From the NCBI RefSeq assembly GCF_004348415.1, contig NZ_SMKI01000009.1, positions 1 to 37,616 on the forward strand: a stretch of 37,616 nucleotides of DNA, given 5' to 3'. How positions within the stretch are numbered: the stretch's first letter is position 1; every line of letters begins with the position of its first letter. This DNA is from Streptomyces hainanensis (GTDB taxonomy: Bacteria; Actinomycetota; Actinomycetes; Streptomycetales; Streptomycetaceae). Below, in pieces: positions 7,057 to 16,674 of the stretch. The position numbers and the translations under genes are program-made. The notes beneath the pieces were generated by a model. The model was not told the DNA's origin and ran no database searches. It saw only the letters and a list, made by a program, of their open reading frames with translations.

Positions 7057-8028
7057 CTAACGGAGCGCGGCCCGCCGCCGGCGCAGCGCCCGGCCGACGA
7101 TGACCACCGAGGCCAGCGCGATGGCGGCGGCCGGCGCCGCCCAGCGCAGCACGACGGCGGCGCCGGTCGGCTGCCCCGGCGCGGGGTCGGGGGCGTACCG
7201 GCCGCGCGGTGGGGCGTGATCGACCTCCTCCGCGCTGCGGCCGATCATCGTGCGCCGGGCGAAGTCGGCCTCCGGCTCCGGAACGGCGACGCCGGCCGCG
7301 ACCAGGTCGTCGGCCACCTCGATCTCCTCGCCCGCCTCGGCCCCGGCCGGGTCGCCCAGCTCGCCGAGGTCGGCCGCCCAGAGCTCGGCCTCCCCCTCGG
7401 ACGCCGACTCGGACGACGGCTCGGTCGACGGCCCGAGGCCGGGCTCGGGCTCCGGCGCGGCCGGGATGACGGGGATCGCGGGCTCGTTGTCGCCCGGGGC
7501 GCCGATGCCGGCCGCCAGCGCGGTGGGCGGGGGCTCCTCGGTGTCGACGGGGTCCACGGTCTCGAGGGCGTCCCTGACGTCGACGGCCTCCATCGCGGTG
7601 GCCAGTTCCTCGACCAGCGTCTCCGCGAACCGGTCGAGCAACCGCCGCCCCGCCGCGGCCCGCTGGTCGGCCGCGTACTCGACGAGCCGGCCGCCGGCCT
7701 CGACGGTGCCGGCGAACGAAAGGGTGCAGCCCGGCCGGTCGGCGACCGGGCGCGGCACCACGGTGAGCACCAGCCGCGCCGCGCCCTCGCCCCTGACCTC
7801 GCCGCCCACCGCCTCGATGGTGAGCCCCTCGCCGCGCTCGGTCAGGGTCAGGGTGCCGCGGTAGGTGATGGTCGAGGAACCGATCCGCACCTTCAGCCGG
7901 CCGGCGAGCCCGCCGTCCGGCTCCAGTCGCAGGCCGGGCACGCAGCGCGCGACCCGCTCCGGCTCGGCGAACGCACTCCGCACGGCGGTGGCGGACAGCG
8001 GCAGATAGACCTCGTGCTCCATGGCCAT
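7057..8028 (-). CDS. SRPBCC (CoxG-like) protein with C-terminal membrane anchor
   Basis: Residues 1-150 resemble the SRPBCC/CoxG lipid-binding-like fold: MEHEVYLPLSATAVRSAF, RVARCVPGLRL, KVRIGSSTITYRGTL, and the long C-terminal helix RRLLDRFAETLVEELATAM. An acidic, Pro/Glu-rich linker of about 100 residues follows. The protein ends in one hydrophobic helix and an RRRR-type tail, suggesting a tail-anchored protein facing the cytoplasm. No coxMLS or other molybdenum hydroxylase genes are nearby, so a role in CO dehydrogenase is unlikely. Start ATG 8028 has TAGG 9 bases upstream; ATG 8022 (MEHEV) is equally plausible on homology. Confidence 0.75.
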   Translation of the reverse strand: MAMEHEVYLPLSATAVRSAFAEPERVARCVPGLRLEPDGGLAGRLKVRIGSSTITYRGTLTLTERGEGLTIEAVGGEVRGEGAARLVLTVVPRPVADRPGCTLSFAGTVEAGGRLVEYAADQRAAAGRRLLDRFAETLVEELATAMEAVDVRDALETVDPVDTEEPPPTALAAGIGAPGDNEPAIPVIPAAPEPEPGLGPSTEPSSESASEGEAELWAADLGELGDPAGAEAGEEIEVADDLVAAGVAVPEPEADFARRTMIGRSAEEVDHAPPRGRYAPDPAPGQPTGAAVVLRWAAPAAAIALASVVIVGRALRRRRAALR

Positions 8029-8102
8029 GGCGCGGAGCCTACCCACACGACATGATCGGATCACTTATTCATCGGCACCGCGCGCCGGAGCTCACCCACG
8101 GC

Positions 8103-8897
8103 TCACCCGGAGTGGCCGGGCCCGGCCTCGGGGGGCGAGGACGTCAGCCGCTCGGCGGCCGCCTGCTCCAGCGGGGGGACGAGGGCCATGCAGGACAGCA
8201 GCGCCGTGATCACCCCCAGGCTCAGCAGCAGGAAACGGCGCCGGATCCGCCGCGGCAGGTCACCGCGGAAGAGCCACAGCACCAGCGCCGCACCGGCCAG
8301 CGCGTTCACCACCCCCGTCAACAGCGCCGCGTTCAGCCGACCGAACAGCGGCAGCAGGAGAAAGGGGAAGGCGAGGCCGCCGAGCAGCGCGCCCACGTAG
8401 TCGGCCGCCGACAGGTCGGCCACCGCGCGCCCCGCGTCCTGCCGCCTGATCCGCTGGATCAGGGTCATCAGCAGCGGCATCTCGGCGCCGATCAACACCC
8501 CCATCGCCAGCGAGAAGCACACCAGCGTCGGCGTCGCCTCGCCGAACAGCAGGAAGCTGAGGTGGAGCGCCATCGCCGAGCACCCGCCGACGAGCGCCAA
8601 CAGCACCTCGATCAGGCCGAAGTTGACCGAGGCCCGGCCCCGGAGCCGCTTCGCGCCGAGCGAGCCGAGCCCCATCGCGAAGACCATCAACGACAACACG
8701 ATGGAGGTGTGGGTGACCGTGTCCCCGACGAGATAGTCGGCCAACGCGATCAGCTCGAGCTCGTAGACCAACCCGCAGGCCGCGCAGACGAAAACCGTCA
8801 GCAGGACCAGAATGCGCCCGACGCCAGCCGACACCGGGAGCACGGCCATCGCCGAGCAGTCCGACTCGGAGCGCTCGGCGTCGGACGTTTGGATCAT
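8103..8897 (-). CDS. Membrane domain of a spermidine synthase-like protein, catalytic domain absent
   Basis: A 264-residue protein with about seven hydrophobic helices. The blocks [62 protein letters not shown] and GALVLWLFR correspond to the N-terminal membrane half of actinobacterial polyamine aminopropyltransferase-like proteins of about 500 residues. In those, a SAM-dependent synthase domain follows right after the last helix. Here the reading frame stops shortly past the matching point ([11 protein letters not shown]), and no synthase motif appears in any frame before the next gene. The ATG overlaps the DUF2617 stop as ATGA, giving tight coupling. It is either a degraded gene or a free-standing membrane subunit; the intact frame favours retained function. 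Confidence 0.75.
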   Translation of the reverse strand: MIQTSDAERSESDCSAMAVLPVSAGVGRILVLLTVFVCAACGLVYELELIALADYLVGDTVTHTSIVLSLMVFAMGLGSLGAKRLRGRASVNFGLIEVLLALVGGCSAMALHLSFLLFGEATPTLVCFSLAMGVLIGAEMPLLMTLIQRIRRQDAGRAVADLSAADYVGALLGGLAFPFLLLPLFGRLNAALLTGVVNALAGAALVLWLFRGDLPRRIRRRFLLLSLGVITALLSCMALVPPLEQAAAERLTSSPPEAGPGHSG

Positions 8898-9466
8898 GAA
8901 CCGAACGTTACGTCACACTTCGAGATCGAACTGTCACCCACAGGGGTGGTTTCCCAGCGAGTTCCGCTCCGGGTGACCCGAGTTCGGGTGGCGACGAGCC
9001 GCCCCTCCTGCGGGTAGGCGTGCCAGGTACGCCAGTGCACCTGGTCGCCACGCCGCTGCGCGAGCAGCGCGGTGAACGCGTTGGGGTCGCCGGGGAAGAG
9101 CCCGGCAAGACCGTGCGGATGCTCGGCGACGAGGGCGAGCAACTCCTGGGCGCGGCCGGCGAACGACCCGGCGCTCAGGCTTTCGACGCGGGCCGCGAAC
9201 TCGTACTCGAAGTTCCCGAGCCGTTTGGAAACCCCCAGAGGCAGCGGGGTGTTGCTTCCCGGCATGCACGCGACCGTCTCGGAACAGGTGCCGTCCCGGT
9301 GGTCGAGCAGCACCTGGTGCGATGCGCCCAGCACGCGCAACTGCACCCGGGCGCCCGCGAGTTCGAGATCGAGGGTGGCGAGGGCCGGCAGCGGTTCCCG
9401 GCCAAGAGCCCAGGCGAGGTCGGCGGCGCGGGTGTCGGTGTAGGCGGTGTGGATGGTGGTGAGCAT
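8894..9466 (-). CDS. DUF2617 family protein
   Basis: A 190-residue soluble protein that I recognise as DUF2617 from its opening ([22 protein letters not shown]) and the blocks [45 protein letters not shown] and [16 protein letters not shown]. Family function is unknown. In actinomycetes I recall it beside the membrane spermidine synthase-like gene and DUF4178/DUF4247/DUF350 genes; the last three are missing here. The start ATG 9466 is set by the family N-terminus; longer upstream frame reads non-coding sequence. It is probably the first gene of a three-gene minus-strand operon. Confidence 0.82.
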   Translation of the reverse strand: MLTTIHTAYTDTRAADLAWALGREPLPALATLDLELAGARVQLRVLGASHQVLLDHRDGTCSETVACMPGSNTPLPLGVSKRLGNFEYEFAARVESLSAGSFAGRAQELLALVAEHPHGLAGLFPGDPNAFTALLAQRRGDQVHWRTWHAYPQEGRLVATRTRVTRSGTRWETTPVGDSSISKCDVTFGS

Positions 9467-9934
9467 GGGTGGGCCCCCCGCATGCGGGCAGTTGAGGGTG
9501 GTCTTGATCGCCCCTCGGGACGCTCGGAGACAGCGCCACCACCGAACCACGGAACCATCGACCGCATCAGCGTTTTTACCCAACTTCACCAGGTTTCCAT
9601 CCCCTCGGGGGGAGGGTGGCTCAGGTGTTCGCACACGACCGGCGGCGGCCCGCTGACGCCCACGGCGCGCGGGCGCGACCACGCCGCTCGCCGCGGCCGA
9701 CGCCAACTTCCCCGGGGCGCCGCCGTATTCGAACAGAAGTGCACAGTCAACGCGCGGAGACCCTGCCAATTGCCCGCATTCGCCCGACAAAACACCGAAA
9801 CCCTGATAACGGGTCAGCGTGCTTCACATCTCGTCTGCACAACGGTCACTCCGTCGCACTTGTTCGCTATCTGATCTGTGAGGAAGCTCAGCGGAACTTC
9901 ACACCAAAGTGACTTACTGGGGAAGGCCCGATTG
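9467..9934. other. Divergent intergenic region
   Basis: This 468-base gap separates the DUF2617 gene (minus) from the importer lipoprotein gene (plus). The right-hand third is clearly richer in A and T than the surroundings, as expected for the importer promoter. I could not settle a convincing -35/-10 pair or any RNA element, and no short reading frame in it looks coding. Confidence 0.6.
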
Positions 9935-11695
9935 ATGACGAGATTCGGCAGAACGTCGAAGATCGCCGCGGCCCTGCTGGGAGGCGCCCTCGTCCTCTCC
10001 GCGTGTGGCGGCGGCAGTGACGACGAGAGCGACGACACCAACGACGAGTCGAACGGCGGCTCGGGCGGCACGGTCACCTACGCCATGGCCCAGCCGTGGC
10101 AGAGCTACAACAACACCACCGCGGGCGCCAACACCGTCGCCAACGGCCAGGTCATGGAGCAGGTGCTCTCGGGCTTCTGGACCTTCGGTGACTCGGACGG
10201 CCAACCGATCCCCAACGAGGACTTCGGTACCTTCGAGAAGGTGTCCGACGACCCGTTGACCGTGAACTACACCATCAACGAGGCCGCCGTCTGGTCCGAC
10301 GGCACCCCCATCGACTGCGACGACATCCTGCTCTGGTGGACCGCGCAGAGCGGCGCCTTCGACGGGCTGTTCTCCGCGGTCGGCACGCAGGGCGTCGAGG
10401 ACACCGCCCAGCCGGAGTGCGAGCCGGGCGGCAAGTCCTTCACCCTGCTCTACGACCAGCCGTTCGCCGACTGGCTGACCGCGAGCCCGGGCCACGGCAA
10501 CACCGCCATCCAGCCGGCCCACGTGGTGTCCGGGCAGGGCGGGTTCGCCTCCGAGGAGGAGTTCGTCGCCGCGCTCCAGGGCGACGACCCCTCGGCGCTC
10601 GAGGCCGCGGCCGAGTTCTACAACAACGGCTGGGTGATCGAGGGCGCGCTCCCCGACGCGGCGCTGATCCCGTCCTCCGGCCCCTACGTCATCTCCGGCT
10701 ACGAGGCCAACCAGTCCGTCACGCTCACCGCCAACGAGAACTGGTGGGGCGAGCCGCCGGCCAACGACTCGCTCGTCTTCCGCACCATCGCCGACGAGGA
10801 GCAGGTCCAGGCTCTGCAGAACGGCGAGGTCGACATCATCGAGCCGCAGCCGACGGTGGACATCGCCCAGCAGATCGCCAGCGCCTCCACCATCGAGAGC
10901 GAGGTGGGCGAGGAGTACACCTACGAGCACCTGGACTTCAACTTCAACGAGGGGCCGTTCGCCGACTCGCTGGCGCTGCGCCAGGCGTTCGCGCTCTGCG
11001 TGCCCTACGAGGACCTGGTCGTCAACCTGATCCAGCCGGTCGTGCCGGACGCCGAGGTCAAGCGCGTCCGCAACGTGGCTCCCTGGGACCCCGGTTACCA
11101 GGAGGCCGTGGACGCCTCGCAGGCCACCATCGACGAGTTCGGCACCACCGACCTCGCCGCTTCGCGCGCCCTCCTGGAGGCCGAGGACGCGGTCGGCACC
11201 ACCGTCCGTCTCGGCACCCTGGAGAACCAGCGCCGTCTGGACGCCGGCGCCCTGATCGAGGCGTCCTGCGAGGAGGCCGGCTTCGACGTCGAGTTCGAGC
11301 CCGCGACCGACTTCTTCGACACCACCGGCGCGCTGGCCGAGAACCGCTTCGACGTGGCCATGTTCGCGTGGGCCGGCTCTCCCGACCGCTCCGGCTGGAA
11401 CTCCACCTACCGGACCGTGACCGAGTGCTCCGCGGAGGGCAAGGGCAACAACAACGGCTGCTACTCCAGCCCGGAGATGGACGAACTGCTCGACTCGGTG
11501 CTGCGCACCTCTGAGCAGTCCGAGGCCATCGAGCTGACCGCCCAGATCGAGGCCCTGCTCTGGCAGGACATGGTGACGATCCCGCTCTACCAGCACCCGG
11601 GCATCACCGCCTGGAACGGCGCGGTGGGGAACGTCATCCCCAACCCCTCGCAGAACGGCATCACCTGGAACGCGGACCAGTGGGCCAGGTCCTGA
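9935..11695 (+). CDS. Peptide-type ABC transporter substrate-binding lipoprotein
   Basis: A 586-residue extracellular lipoprotein of the SBP_bac_5 (DppA/OppA) family that captures the substrate for the downstream permease complex. The signal peptide ends in a lipobox LSAC with the lipidated Cys at residue 24, followed by an acidic Gly/Ser/Asp linker. Family features include EAAVWSDGTPIDCDDILLWW, PSSGPYVISGYEANQSVTL, NGEVDIIEPQP, the LRQAFALCVPYEDLV helix, and VTIPLYQHPG near the end. Start ATG 9935 has GGGGAAGG 8 bases upstream. It is the first gene of a five-gene importer operon, and two strong hairpins follow it. Oligopeptides are the likely substrate by family, but related proteins bind nickel, sugars or antibiotics. 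Confidence 0.9.
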   Translation: MTRFGRTSKIAAALLGGALVLSACGGGSDDESDDTNDESNGGSGGTVTYAMAQPWQSYNNTTAGANTVANGQVMEQVLSGFWTFGDSDGQPIPNEDFGTFEKVSDDPLTVNYTINEAAVWSDGTPIDCDDILLWWTAQSGAFDGLFSAVGTQGVEDTAQPECEPGGKSFTLLYDQPFADWLTASPGHGNTAIQPAHVVSGQGGFASEEEFVAALQGDDPSALEAAAEFYNNGWVIEGALPDAALIPSSGPYVISGYEANQSVTLTANENWWGEPPANDSLVFRTIADEEQVQALQNGEVDIIEPQPTVDIAQQIASASTIESEVGEEYTYEHLDFNFNEGPFADSLALRQAFALCVPYEDLVVNLIQPVVPDAEVKRVRNVAPWDPGYQEAVDASQATIDEFGTTDLAASRALLEAEDAVGTTVRLGTLENQRRLDAGALIEASCEEAGFDVEFEPATDFFDTTGALAENRFDVAMFAWAGSPDRSGWNSTYRTVTECSAEGKGNNNGCYSSPEMDELLDSVLRTSEQSEAIELTAQIEALLWQDMVTIPLYQHPGITAWNGAVGNVIPNPSQNGITWNADQWARS

Positions 11696-11707
11696 CCCAC
11701 TGACCCG

Positions 11708-11737
11708 GCCGGTGGCCCGCCCCTGCGGGCCACCGGC
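11708..11737 (+). terminator. Intercistronic hairpin 1 after the lipoprotein gene
   Basis: A perfect 13-bp stem (11708-11720 with 11725-11737) closes a CCCT loop, 13 bases after the stop codon. It probably causes partial termination or protects the upstream mRNA end, giving more binding protein than permease. Confidence 0.75.
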
Positions 11738-11756
11738 GGCGTGCCAGGCTCCCGCG

Positions 11757-11789
11757 CGGGGCCGGGGGGAGCCCATCCCCCCGGCCCCG
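11757..11789 (+). terminator. Intercistronic hairpin 2 ahead of the permease gene
   Basis: A second perfect 13-bp stem (11757-11769 with 11777-11789) closes a 7-base loop, 20 bases after the first hairpin. The two stems share no sequence, so this is a tandem arrangement and not a duplication. Confidence 0.7.
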
Positions 11790-11880
11790 CCGTCGTACGA
11801 CCTCCGTACGGTGGCGGCCGCCGCGACCGGGCCCGTGTTCCGCCCCTCCTCGCCCCCCGAACCTCTGGAGTCAGCGCACC

Positions 11881-13392
11881 ATGCTCGTCTTCATAGCGCG
11901 GCGGCTGTTCGTCTCGATCTGGGTGTTCCTCGCGTCCTCGGTCCTGGTCTTCGTTCTCTCCACGCAGGTAAGGGACCCACTGGCCGAGGCCAGGGGGCTG
12001 CCGGACAGCGCCCGAGAGAGCAAGATCGCCGAAATCACCGAGCGCATGCACCTGGACGACTCGGTACTCGTCCGCTACTTCCGCTGGCTGAGCGACGCGC
12101 TCACCGGCGACCTCGGCACCAACCGGCAGGGCCAGAGCGTCAACACCATGCTGGAGTCGGCCTTCTCGGCCACCATGCAGCTGATCATCGGCGCCACCGT
12201 GCTCTCGATCGTCGTCGGCATCAGCATCGGCGTCATCTCGGCCCTGCGCCAGTACACGGCGCTCGACCAGACCGTCACCTTCGTCGCGTTCATCTGCTTC
12301 TCGCTGCCGCTCTTCTGGGTGGGCACGCTGCTGAAGCAGTTCCTCGCCATCGACTTCAACGACTGGCTCGCCGACCCGGTGATCTCCCCTCTCTTCATCG
12401 GCGCCATCTCACTGTTCGCCGGCCTCTTCTGCGGCTCCGTGGTGCTCGGCGACCGGCGCACCCGGTTGATCGCCTTCGCGTCGAGCACCGGCGCCATGGC
12501 CGTGCTGCTCGCCGTGCTGTCGGCCGCCGAGTGGTTCGCGGACCCGGGCCTCGGCCCGATCGTGGTGGCGCTCACCGCCGTGGCCGGCGCGGTCGGCTTC
12601 ACCACCCTGGTGGGCGGTCTGGAGTGGCGGCCGCCGCTGCAGGCGGCCCTGGTCGCGGCCGCCCTCGGCATTGTGGCGTACTTCGCCCTCGACCCGGTAC
12701 TGAATAATCCACAGCTGCCGACGATTATCGGACTGGCGCTGCTGACCGTCGGGATCTGCTTCGCCGTCGGCTGGTACGTCGGCGGCGACCTGTACCGCAG
12801 GAACGCCGTCCCGGCCGCGATCTTCACCGGCCTGTTCGCCGGCGCCGTGATCTTCACCGACCGGATGCTCCAGTCGTTCGCCGACTACAGCGAGTCGGTC
12901 GGCGGCCGCCCGGTCTCCACGGTCGGCGCCGAAACCCCCAACTACGAGGGGACGTTCTGGGAGAGCGGCCTCGACTCGTTCGGCCACCTGGCACTGCCCA
13001 CCCTGGCGCTGGTGCTCATCTCCCTGGCCACCTACACCCGTTACACCCGGGCCAGCATGCTCGAGGTGATGAACCAGGACTTCGTGCGCACCGGCCGGGC
13101 CAAGGGCCTGAGCGAGCGCGCCGTGGTCACCCGGCACGTGCTGCGGAACGGCCTGATCCCGATCACCACGCTGATCGCCTACGACATCGGCACCATCGTC
13201 GGCGGCGCCGTGGTCACCGAACAGGTCTTCGGCTGGTCGGCGATGGGCAGCCTGCTCTTCACCGGCATCGAACAGGGCGACCCCATGCCGATCATGGCCT
13301 TCTTCGTGGTGTCCGGCGGTGCGATCGTGCTGTTCAACATGATCGCCGACATCGCCTACGCCTTCCTCGACCCCCGCATCCGGCTGTCCTAA
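11881..13392 (+). CDS. Peptide-type ABC permease (DppB-like) with large membrane insertion
   Basis: A 503-residue inner-membrane permease; ordinary DppB/OppB proteins are about 310-340 residues. The N-terminal part (MLVFIARRLFVSIWVF ... LPLFWVGTLLKQF, residues 1-153) and the C-terminal part from about 362 (HLALPTLALVLISLATYTRYTR, the EAA-type loop VRTGRAKGLSERAVVTRHVLRNGL, EQVFGW) are standard. Between them lies an insertion of roughly 200 residues with about six extra hydrophobic helices. It includes an unusual run of codons for this genome (AAT AAT near 12703, then ATT). The start ATG 11881 has GGAG 10 bases upstream. It pairs with the DppC-like permease 12 bases downstream. Confidence 0.88.
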   Translation: MLVFIARRLFVSIWVFLASSVLVFVLSTQVRDPLAEARGLPDSARESKIAEITERMHLDDSVLVRYFRWLSDALTGDLGTNRQGQSVNTMLESAFSATMQLIIGATVLSIVVGISIGVISALRQYTALDQTVTFVAFICFSLPLFWVGTLLKQFLAIDFNDWLADPVISPLFIGAISLFAGLFCGSVVLGDRRTRLIAFASSTGAMAVLLAVLSAAEWFADPGLGPIVVALTAVAGAVGFTTLVGGLEWRPPLQAALVAAALGIVAYFALDPVLNNPQLPTIIGLALLTVGICFAVGWYVGGDLYRRNAVPAAIFTGLFAGAVIFTDRMLQSFADYSESVGGRPVSTVGAETPNYEGTFWESGLDSFGHLALPTLALVLISLATYTRYTRASMLEVMNQDFVRTGRAKGLSERAVVTRHVLRNGLIPITTLIAYDIGTIVGGAVVTEQVFGWSAMGSLLFTGIEQGDPMPIMAFFVVSGGAIVLFNMIADIAYAFLDPRIRLS

Positions 13393-13404
13393 GGAGGGAA
13401 GGCC

Positions 13405-14415
13405 ATGACGACGCAGAACGCAGAGCCGTCCGGGACGGCGAAGGCCCCGGCAGCCGCCGGCGCGGCCGCGGACGCCGCTCAGGGCATGTCCATCGTCGCC
13501 CGCTCCCAGGGCCAGTTGGTCAGGCGCCGGTTCCTCCGGCACCGCGGTGCCCTGGCGGGCATGATCCTGTTCTTCATCGTGGTGACGCTCGCCGTCTCCT
13601 CGATCGGCGCCGGGCCGATCCCCGGCTGGTGGGACAAGGACCCGACGGAGACCGGTCAGGTGGTCGCGGCGGGTCGGCCCACCCTGTCCGTGCTGCCCGA
13701 GTTCCTCGGCGGCGGCGGGTTCCACCTCGGCGAACACCCCTTCGGCCAGGACAACATCGGCCGCGACTACTTCGCGCTCACCATGCGCGGCACCCAGGTG
13801 TCGCTGGTGATCGCACTCCTCACCGGCCTGGTCGCCACCCTGGTCGGCACCCTGGTCGGCGCGGTGGCCGGCTACTTCCGCGGCTGGACCGAGTCGGTGC
13901 TGATGCGGATCACCGACGTGGTGATCGCCATCCCGACCCTGCTGATCGCCGGACTGATCGGCGTCATCGTCGCCGGGCGCGGCATCGTGATCTTCGCGGT
14001 CTTCCTCGGCCTGTGCCTGTGGACGCAGATCGCCCGGCTGGTGCGCGGCGAGGTGCTGGCGCTGCGCGAGAAGGAGTACGTGGAGGCGGCGCGCTCGGTG
14101 GGCACCCGCTCCCGGCGGATCATCTTCAAACACATCCTGCCCAACACCATGGGCGTGATCATCGTCTCCGCGACGCTGATGATCGCCAGCGCGGTGCTGA
14201 CCGAGACCGCGCTCTCCTTCCTGGGGCTCGGCGTGCAGGCGCCCGACACCTCGCTCGGCCGGCTGATCAGCGACTACCGCACGGCGCTCACGGTGCGGCC
14301 CTGGCTCTTCTACTGGCCGGGCGCCTTCATCATCGGCATCGCCCTGTCGATCAACTTCATCGGCGACGGGCTGCGTGACGCCTTCGACCCCCGACAGACC
14401 CGGGTGCGTGACTGA
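13405..14415 (+). CDS. Peptide-type ABC permease (DppC-like)
   Basis: A 336-residue second permease subunit. An Ala-rich N-terminal extension of about 40 residues precedes [19 protein letters not shown], the usual first helix of OppC/DppC. Further family blocks are [24 protein letters not shown], the EAA loop [23 protein letters not shown] and [22 protein letters not shown]. About six helices are present. The start ATG 13405 has AAGGAGGG just upstream, the best ribosome site in the operon. The stop codon overlaps the next start (TGATG), indicating coupled translation with the ATPase gene. Confidence 0.92.
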   Translation: MTTQNAEPSGTAKAPAAAGAAADAAQGMSIVARSQGQLVRRRFLRHRGALAGMILFFIVVTLAVSSIGAGPIPGWWDKDPTETGQVVAAGRPTLSVLPEFLGGGGFHLGEHPFGQDNIGRDYFALTMRGTQVSLVIALLTGLVATLVGTLVGAVAGYFRGWTESVLMRITDVVIAIPTLLIAGLIGVIVAGRGIVIFAVFLGLCLWTQIARLVRGEVLALREKEYVEAARSVGTRSRRIIFKHILPNTMGVIIVSATLMIASAVLTETALSFLGLGVQAPDTSLGRLISDYRTALTVRPWLFYWPGAFIIGIALSINFIGDGLRDAFDPRQTRVRD

Positions 14416-15563
14416 TGTCTTCCCTAACCCCACCTGTGCCCCCCGCGCCGAGCGTGCCGGAGACGGCCGCCAACGTCATCGAGGCCGCCGAGGAGGTGCA
14501 CGCGGCCAGGACCCTGGCCGACTCGCGACCGCCGGCGGACGAGGAGATCCTGACGGTCGAGAACCTGACCGTCGAGTTCCCGACCGACGACGGCGTGGTG
14601 CGGGCCGTCCGCGGCATCAGCTACACGCTGCACGCCCGCGAGGTGCTTGGCATCGTGGGCGAGTCGGGCTCGGGCAAGTCGGTCTCGTCGATGGCCGTGA
14701 TGGGCCTGCTGCCCAAGAACGCGCGGATCCGCGGCAGCATCCGCTACCGCGGCCAGGACCTGCTGACGATGCGGCCCAACGACCAGCGCTCGCTGCGCGG
14801 CCGGAAGATCGCGATGATCTTCCAGGACCCGATGACCTCGCTCAACCCGGTGCGCTCGATCGGCGACCAGCTCGCCGAGGCCGTGCTCGCGCACCACCTG
14901 GTGCCGCGCAAGCAGGCACTGGGCCGGGCGAAGGAGATGCTCGACCTGGTCGGCATCCCGCAGGCCGACCGACGGTTGCGGTCCTACCCGCACGAGTTCT
15001 CCGGCGGCATGCGGCAGCGCGTGATGATCGCGATGGCGATCATCAACGACCCGGACGTGATCATCGCCGACGAGCCGACCACGGCCCTCGACGTCACCGT
15101 CCAGGCGCAGATCCTGGAGAAGCTGCTCGAGGTCAAGGACGAGGTCAACGCGGCGATCCTGATGATCACCCACGACCTCGGCGTGATCGCCGGCATGGCG
15201 CACCGCACCCTGGTGATGTACGCGGGCAAGCCGGTGGAGGTCGGCTCGACCGACCAGGTGTTCTACGAGCCTCGCATGCCGTACACCGCGGGGCTGCTCG
15301 GCTCCATCCCCTCCCTGGAGGGCGAGCGGGACGGACGGCTGCGGCCGATCGGCGGCACGCCGCCCTCGCTGATCCACCTGCCGGCCGGCTGCCCGTTCTC
15401 GCCGCGCTGCCCGCTGGCGACCGACGAGTGCCGGTCAGGCGAGCCGGAGCTCGCGGCCGTGGGCGAGGGCCATCTGGCCGCCTGCCACCACAGCGACACC
15501 CTCGCCGAGGCCGAGGACGCCACCGCGTTCTTCCACACGCCCGGCCCAGAGGAGGCCCGATGA
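14415..15563 (+). CDS. Peptide-type ABC ATP-binding protein (DppD-like)
   Basis: A 382-residue cytoplasmic ATPase of the importer. Walker A is GESGSGKS, the Q-loop region is [11 protein letters not shown], the ABC signature is FSGGMRQRV, Walker B is [13 protein letters not shown] and the switch His is in MITHDLG. The C-terminal oligopeptide domain includes a cysteine cluster ([14 protein letters not shown]), which in related actinobacterial OppD proteins can hold a Fe-S cluster. A polar N-terminal extension of about 50 residues precedes the domain. It is joined to the preceding permease by TGATG and to the next gene by ATGA overlaps. Confidence 0.93.
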   Translation: MSSLTPPVPPAPSVPETAANVIEAAEEVHAARTLADSRPPADEEILTVENLTVEFPTDDGVVRAVRGISYTLHAREVLGIVGESGSGKSVSSMAVMGLLPKNARIRGSIRYRGQDLLTMRPNDQRSLRGRKIAMIFQDPMTSLNPVRSIGDQLAEAVLAHHLVPRKQALGRAKEMLDLVGIPQADRRLRSYPHEFSGGMRQRVMIAMAIINDPDVIIADEPTTALDVTVQAQILEKLLEVKDEVNAAILMITHDLGVIAGMAHRTLVMYAGKPVEVGSTDQVFYEPRMPYTAGLLGSIPSLEGERDGRLRPIGGTPPSLIHLPAGCPFSPRCPLATDECRSGEPELAAVGEGHLAACHHSDTLAEAEDATAFFHTPGPEEAR

Positions 15564-16585
15564 GCACGCAGACCGACGTTGCGTCCGCACCCGAGCTGTT
15601 GAGGGTCACCGATCTGGTGGTCAACTTCCCGGTGCGCGGCGGCGGGCTGTTCCGCCGGATCGTGGGGCAGGTGCAGGCGGTCAGCGGGGTGTCGTTCTCC
15701 GTCGCGGCGGGCGAGACCCTGGGCGTGGTGGGCGAGTCCGGCTGTGGCAAGTCCACCACCGGGCGGGCCCTGCTCCAGCTGATCAAGCCGACCTCGGGCT
15801 CGGTGACCTTCGACGGCCAGGAGATCACCGGCCTGTCGGCGACCCAGCTGCGGCCGGTGCAGCGGAAGGCCGGCATGGTCTTCCAGGACCCGTACGCCTC
15901 GCTCAACCCCAGGCTGCCGGTGAACGACATCGTCGCCGAGCCGCTGAAGGTGCAGGGCGTCTGGCGCGACGGCGGCAAGGCACGGGTGGCCGAGCTGCTC
16001 GAACTGGTGGGCCTGAGCCCGGAGCACGGCAACCGCTACCCGCACGAGTTCTCGGGCGGCCAGCGGCAGCGCATCGGCATCGCCAGGGCACTGGCGCTCG
16101 ACCCCAAGCTGCTGGTGCTCGACGAGCCCGTGTCGGCGCTCGACGTGTCGGTGCAGGCGGGCGTCGTCAACCTGCTGGAGGACCTCCAGGACCGGCTGGG
16201 CGTCGCCTACGTCTTCATCGCCCACGACCTGTCGGTGGTCCGGCACATCTCGGACCGGGTCGCGGTGATGTACCTGGGCAAGGTGGTGGAGACCGGCACC
16301 AGGCAGGACGTCTACGAGCGCCCGAGCCACCCCTACACCCAGGCCCTGCTGTCGGCGGCCCCGCTGGCCGACCCGAAGCGGGAACGGGCGCGCCGGCGCA
16401 CGGTGCTGACCGGGGACGTGCCGAGCCCGCTGTCGCCCCCCAGCGGCTGCCGCTTCCGCACCCGCTGCTGGAAGGCCCAGGACATCTGCGCCACCGAGGA
16501 GCCCGTGCTCGAGGACCGGGGCACGGCCCACCCGGTGGCCTGCCACTTCCCCGAGGAGGCGGCCACGGCCGCCCCCGCCGCCTGA
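15560..16585 (+). CDS. Peptide-type ABC ATP-binding protein (DppF-like)
   Basis: A 341-residue second ATPase. Walker A is GESGCGKS, followed by [12 protein letters not shown], the signature FSGGQRQRI, Walker [15 protein letters not shown] and switch FIAHDLS. It ends with the oligopeptide-specific region including [14 protein letters not shown], again a cysteine cluster. The ATG at 15560 overlaps the DppD-like stop as ATGA and has GGAGG close upstream. A strong hairpin follows the stop codon and ends the operon. The five genes form a complete importer. Confidence 0.93.
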   Translation: MSTQTDVASAPELLRVTDLVVNFPVRGGGLFRRIVGQVQAVSGVSFSVAAGETLGVVGESGCGKSTTGRALLQLIKPTSGSVTFDGQEITGLSATQLRPVQRKAGMVFQDPYASLNPRLPVNDIVAEPLKVQGVWRDGGKARVAELLELVGLSPEHGNRYPHEFSGGQRQRIGIARALALDPKLLVLDEPVSALDVSVQAGVVNLLEDLQDRLGVAYVFIAHDLSVVRHISDRVAVMYLGKVVETGTRQDVYERPSHPYTQALLSAAPLADPKRERARRRTVLTGDVPSPLSPPSGCRFRTRCWKAQDICATEEPVLEDRGTAHPVACHFPEEAATAAPAA

Positions 16586-16590
16586 CCGGT

Positions 16591-16630
16591 CTTCCCACCC
16601 CGCGACCCGGCCGGGTCGCGGGGTGGGAAG
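16591..16630. terminator. Very strong hairpin ending the importer operon
   Basis: A 40-base perfect palindrome: an 18-bp stem (16591-16608 with 16613-16630) around a GGCC loop, five bases after the importer stop. The minus-strand gene ends at 16675, so the hairpin can terminate both convergent transcripts. Confidence 0.85.
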
Positions 16631-16674
16631 CCGGGGAGGCGGGAACCTCTCGGCACTCTCGGCGCTCTGGGCGC

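Noticed and set aside
12409-14433. 674-codon minus-strand frame rich in Asp, His and Gln
   Set aside because: It is a shadow of the two permease genes; composition is that of reverse-complemented hydrophobic codons.
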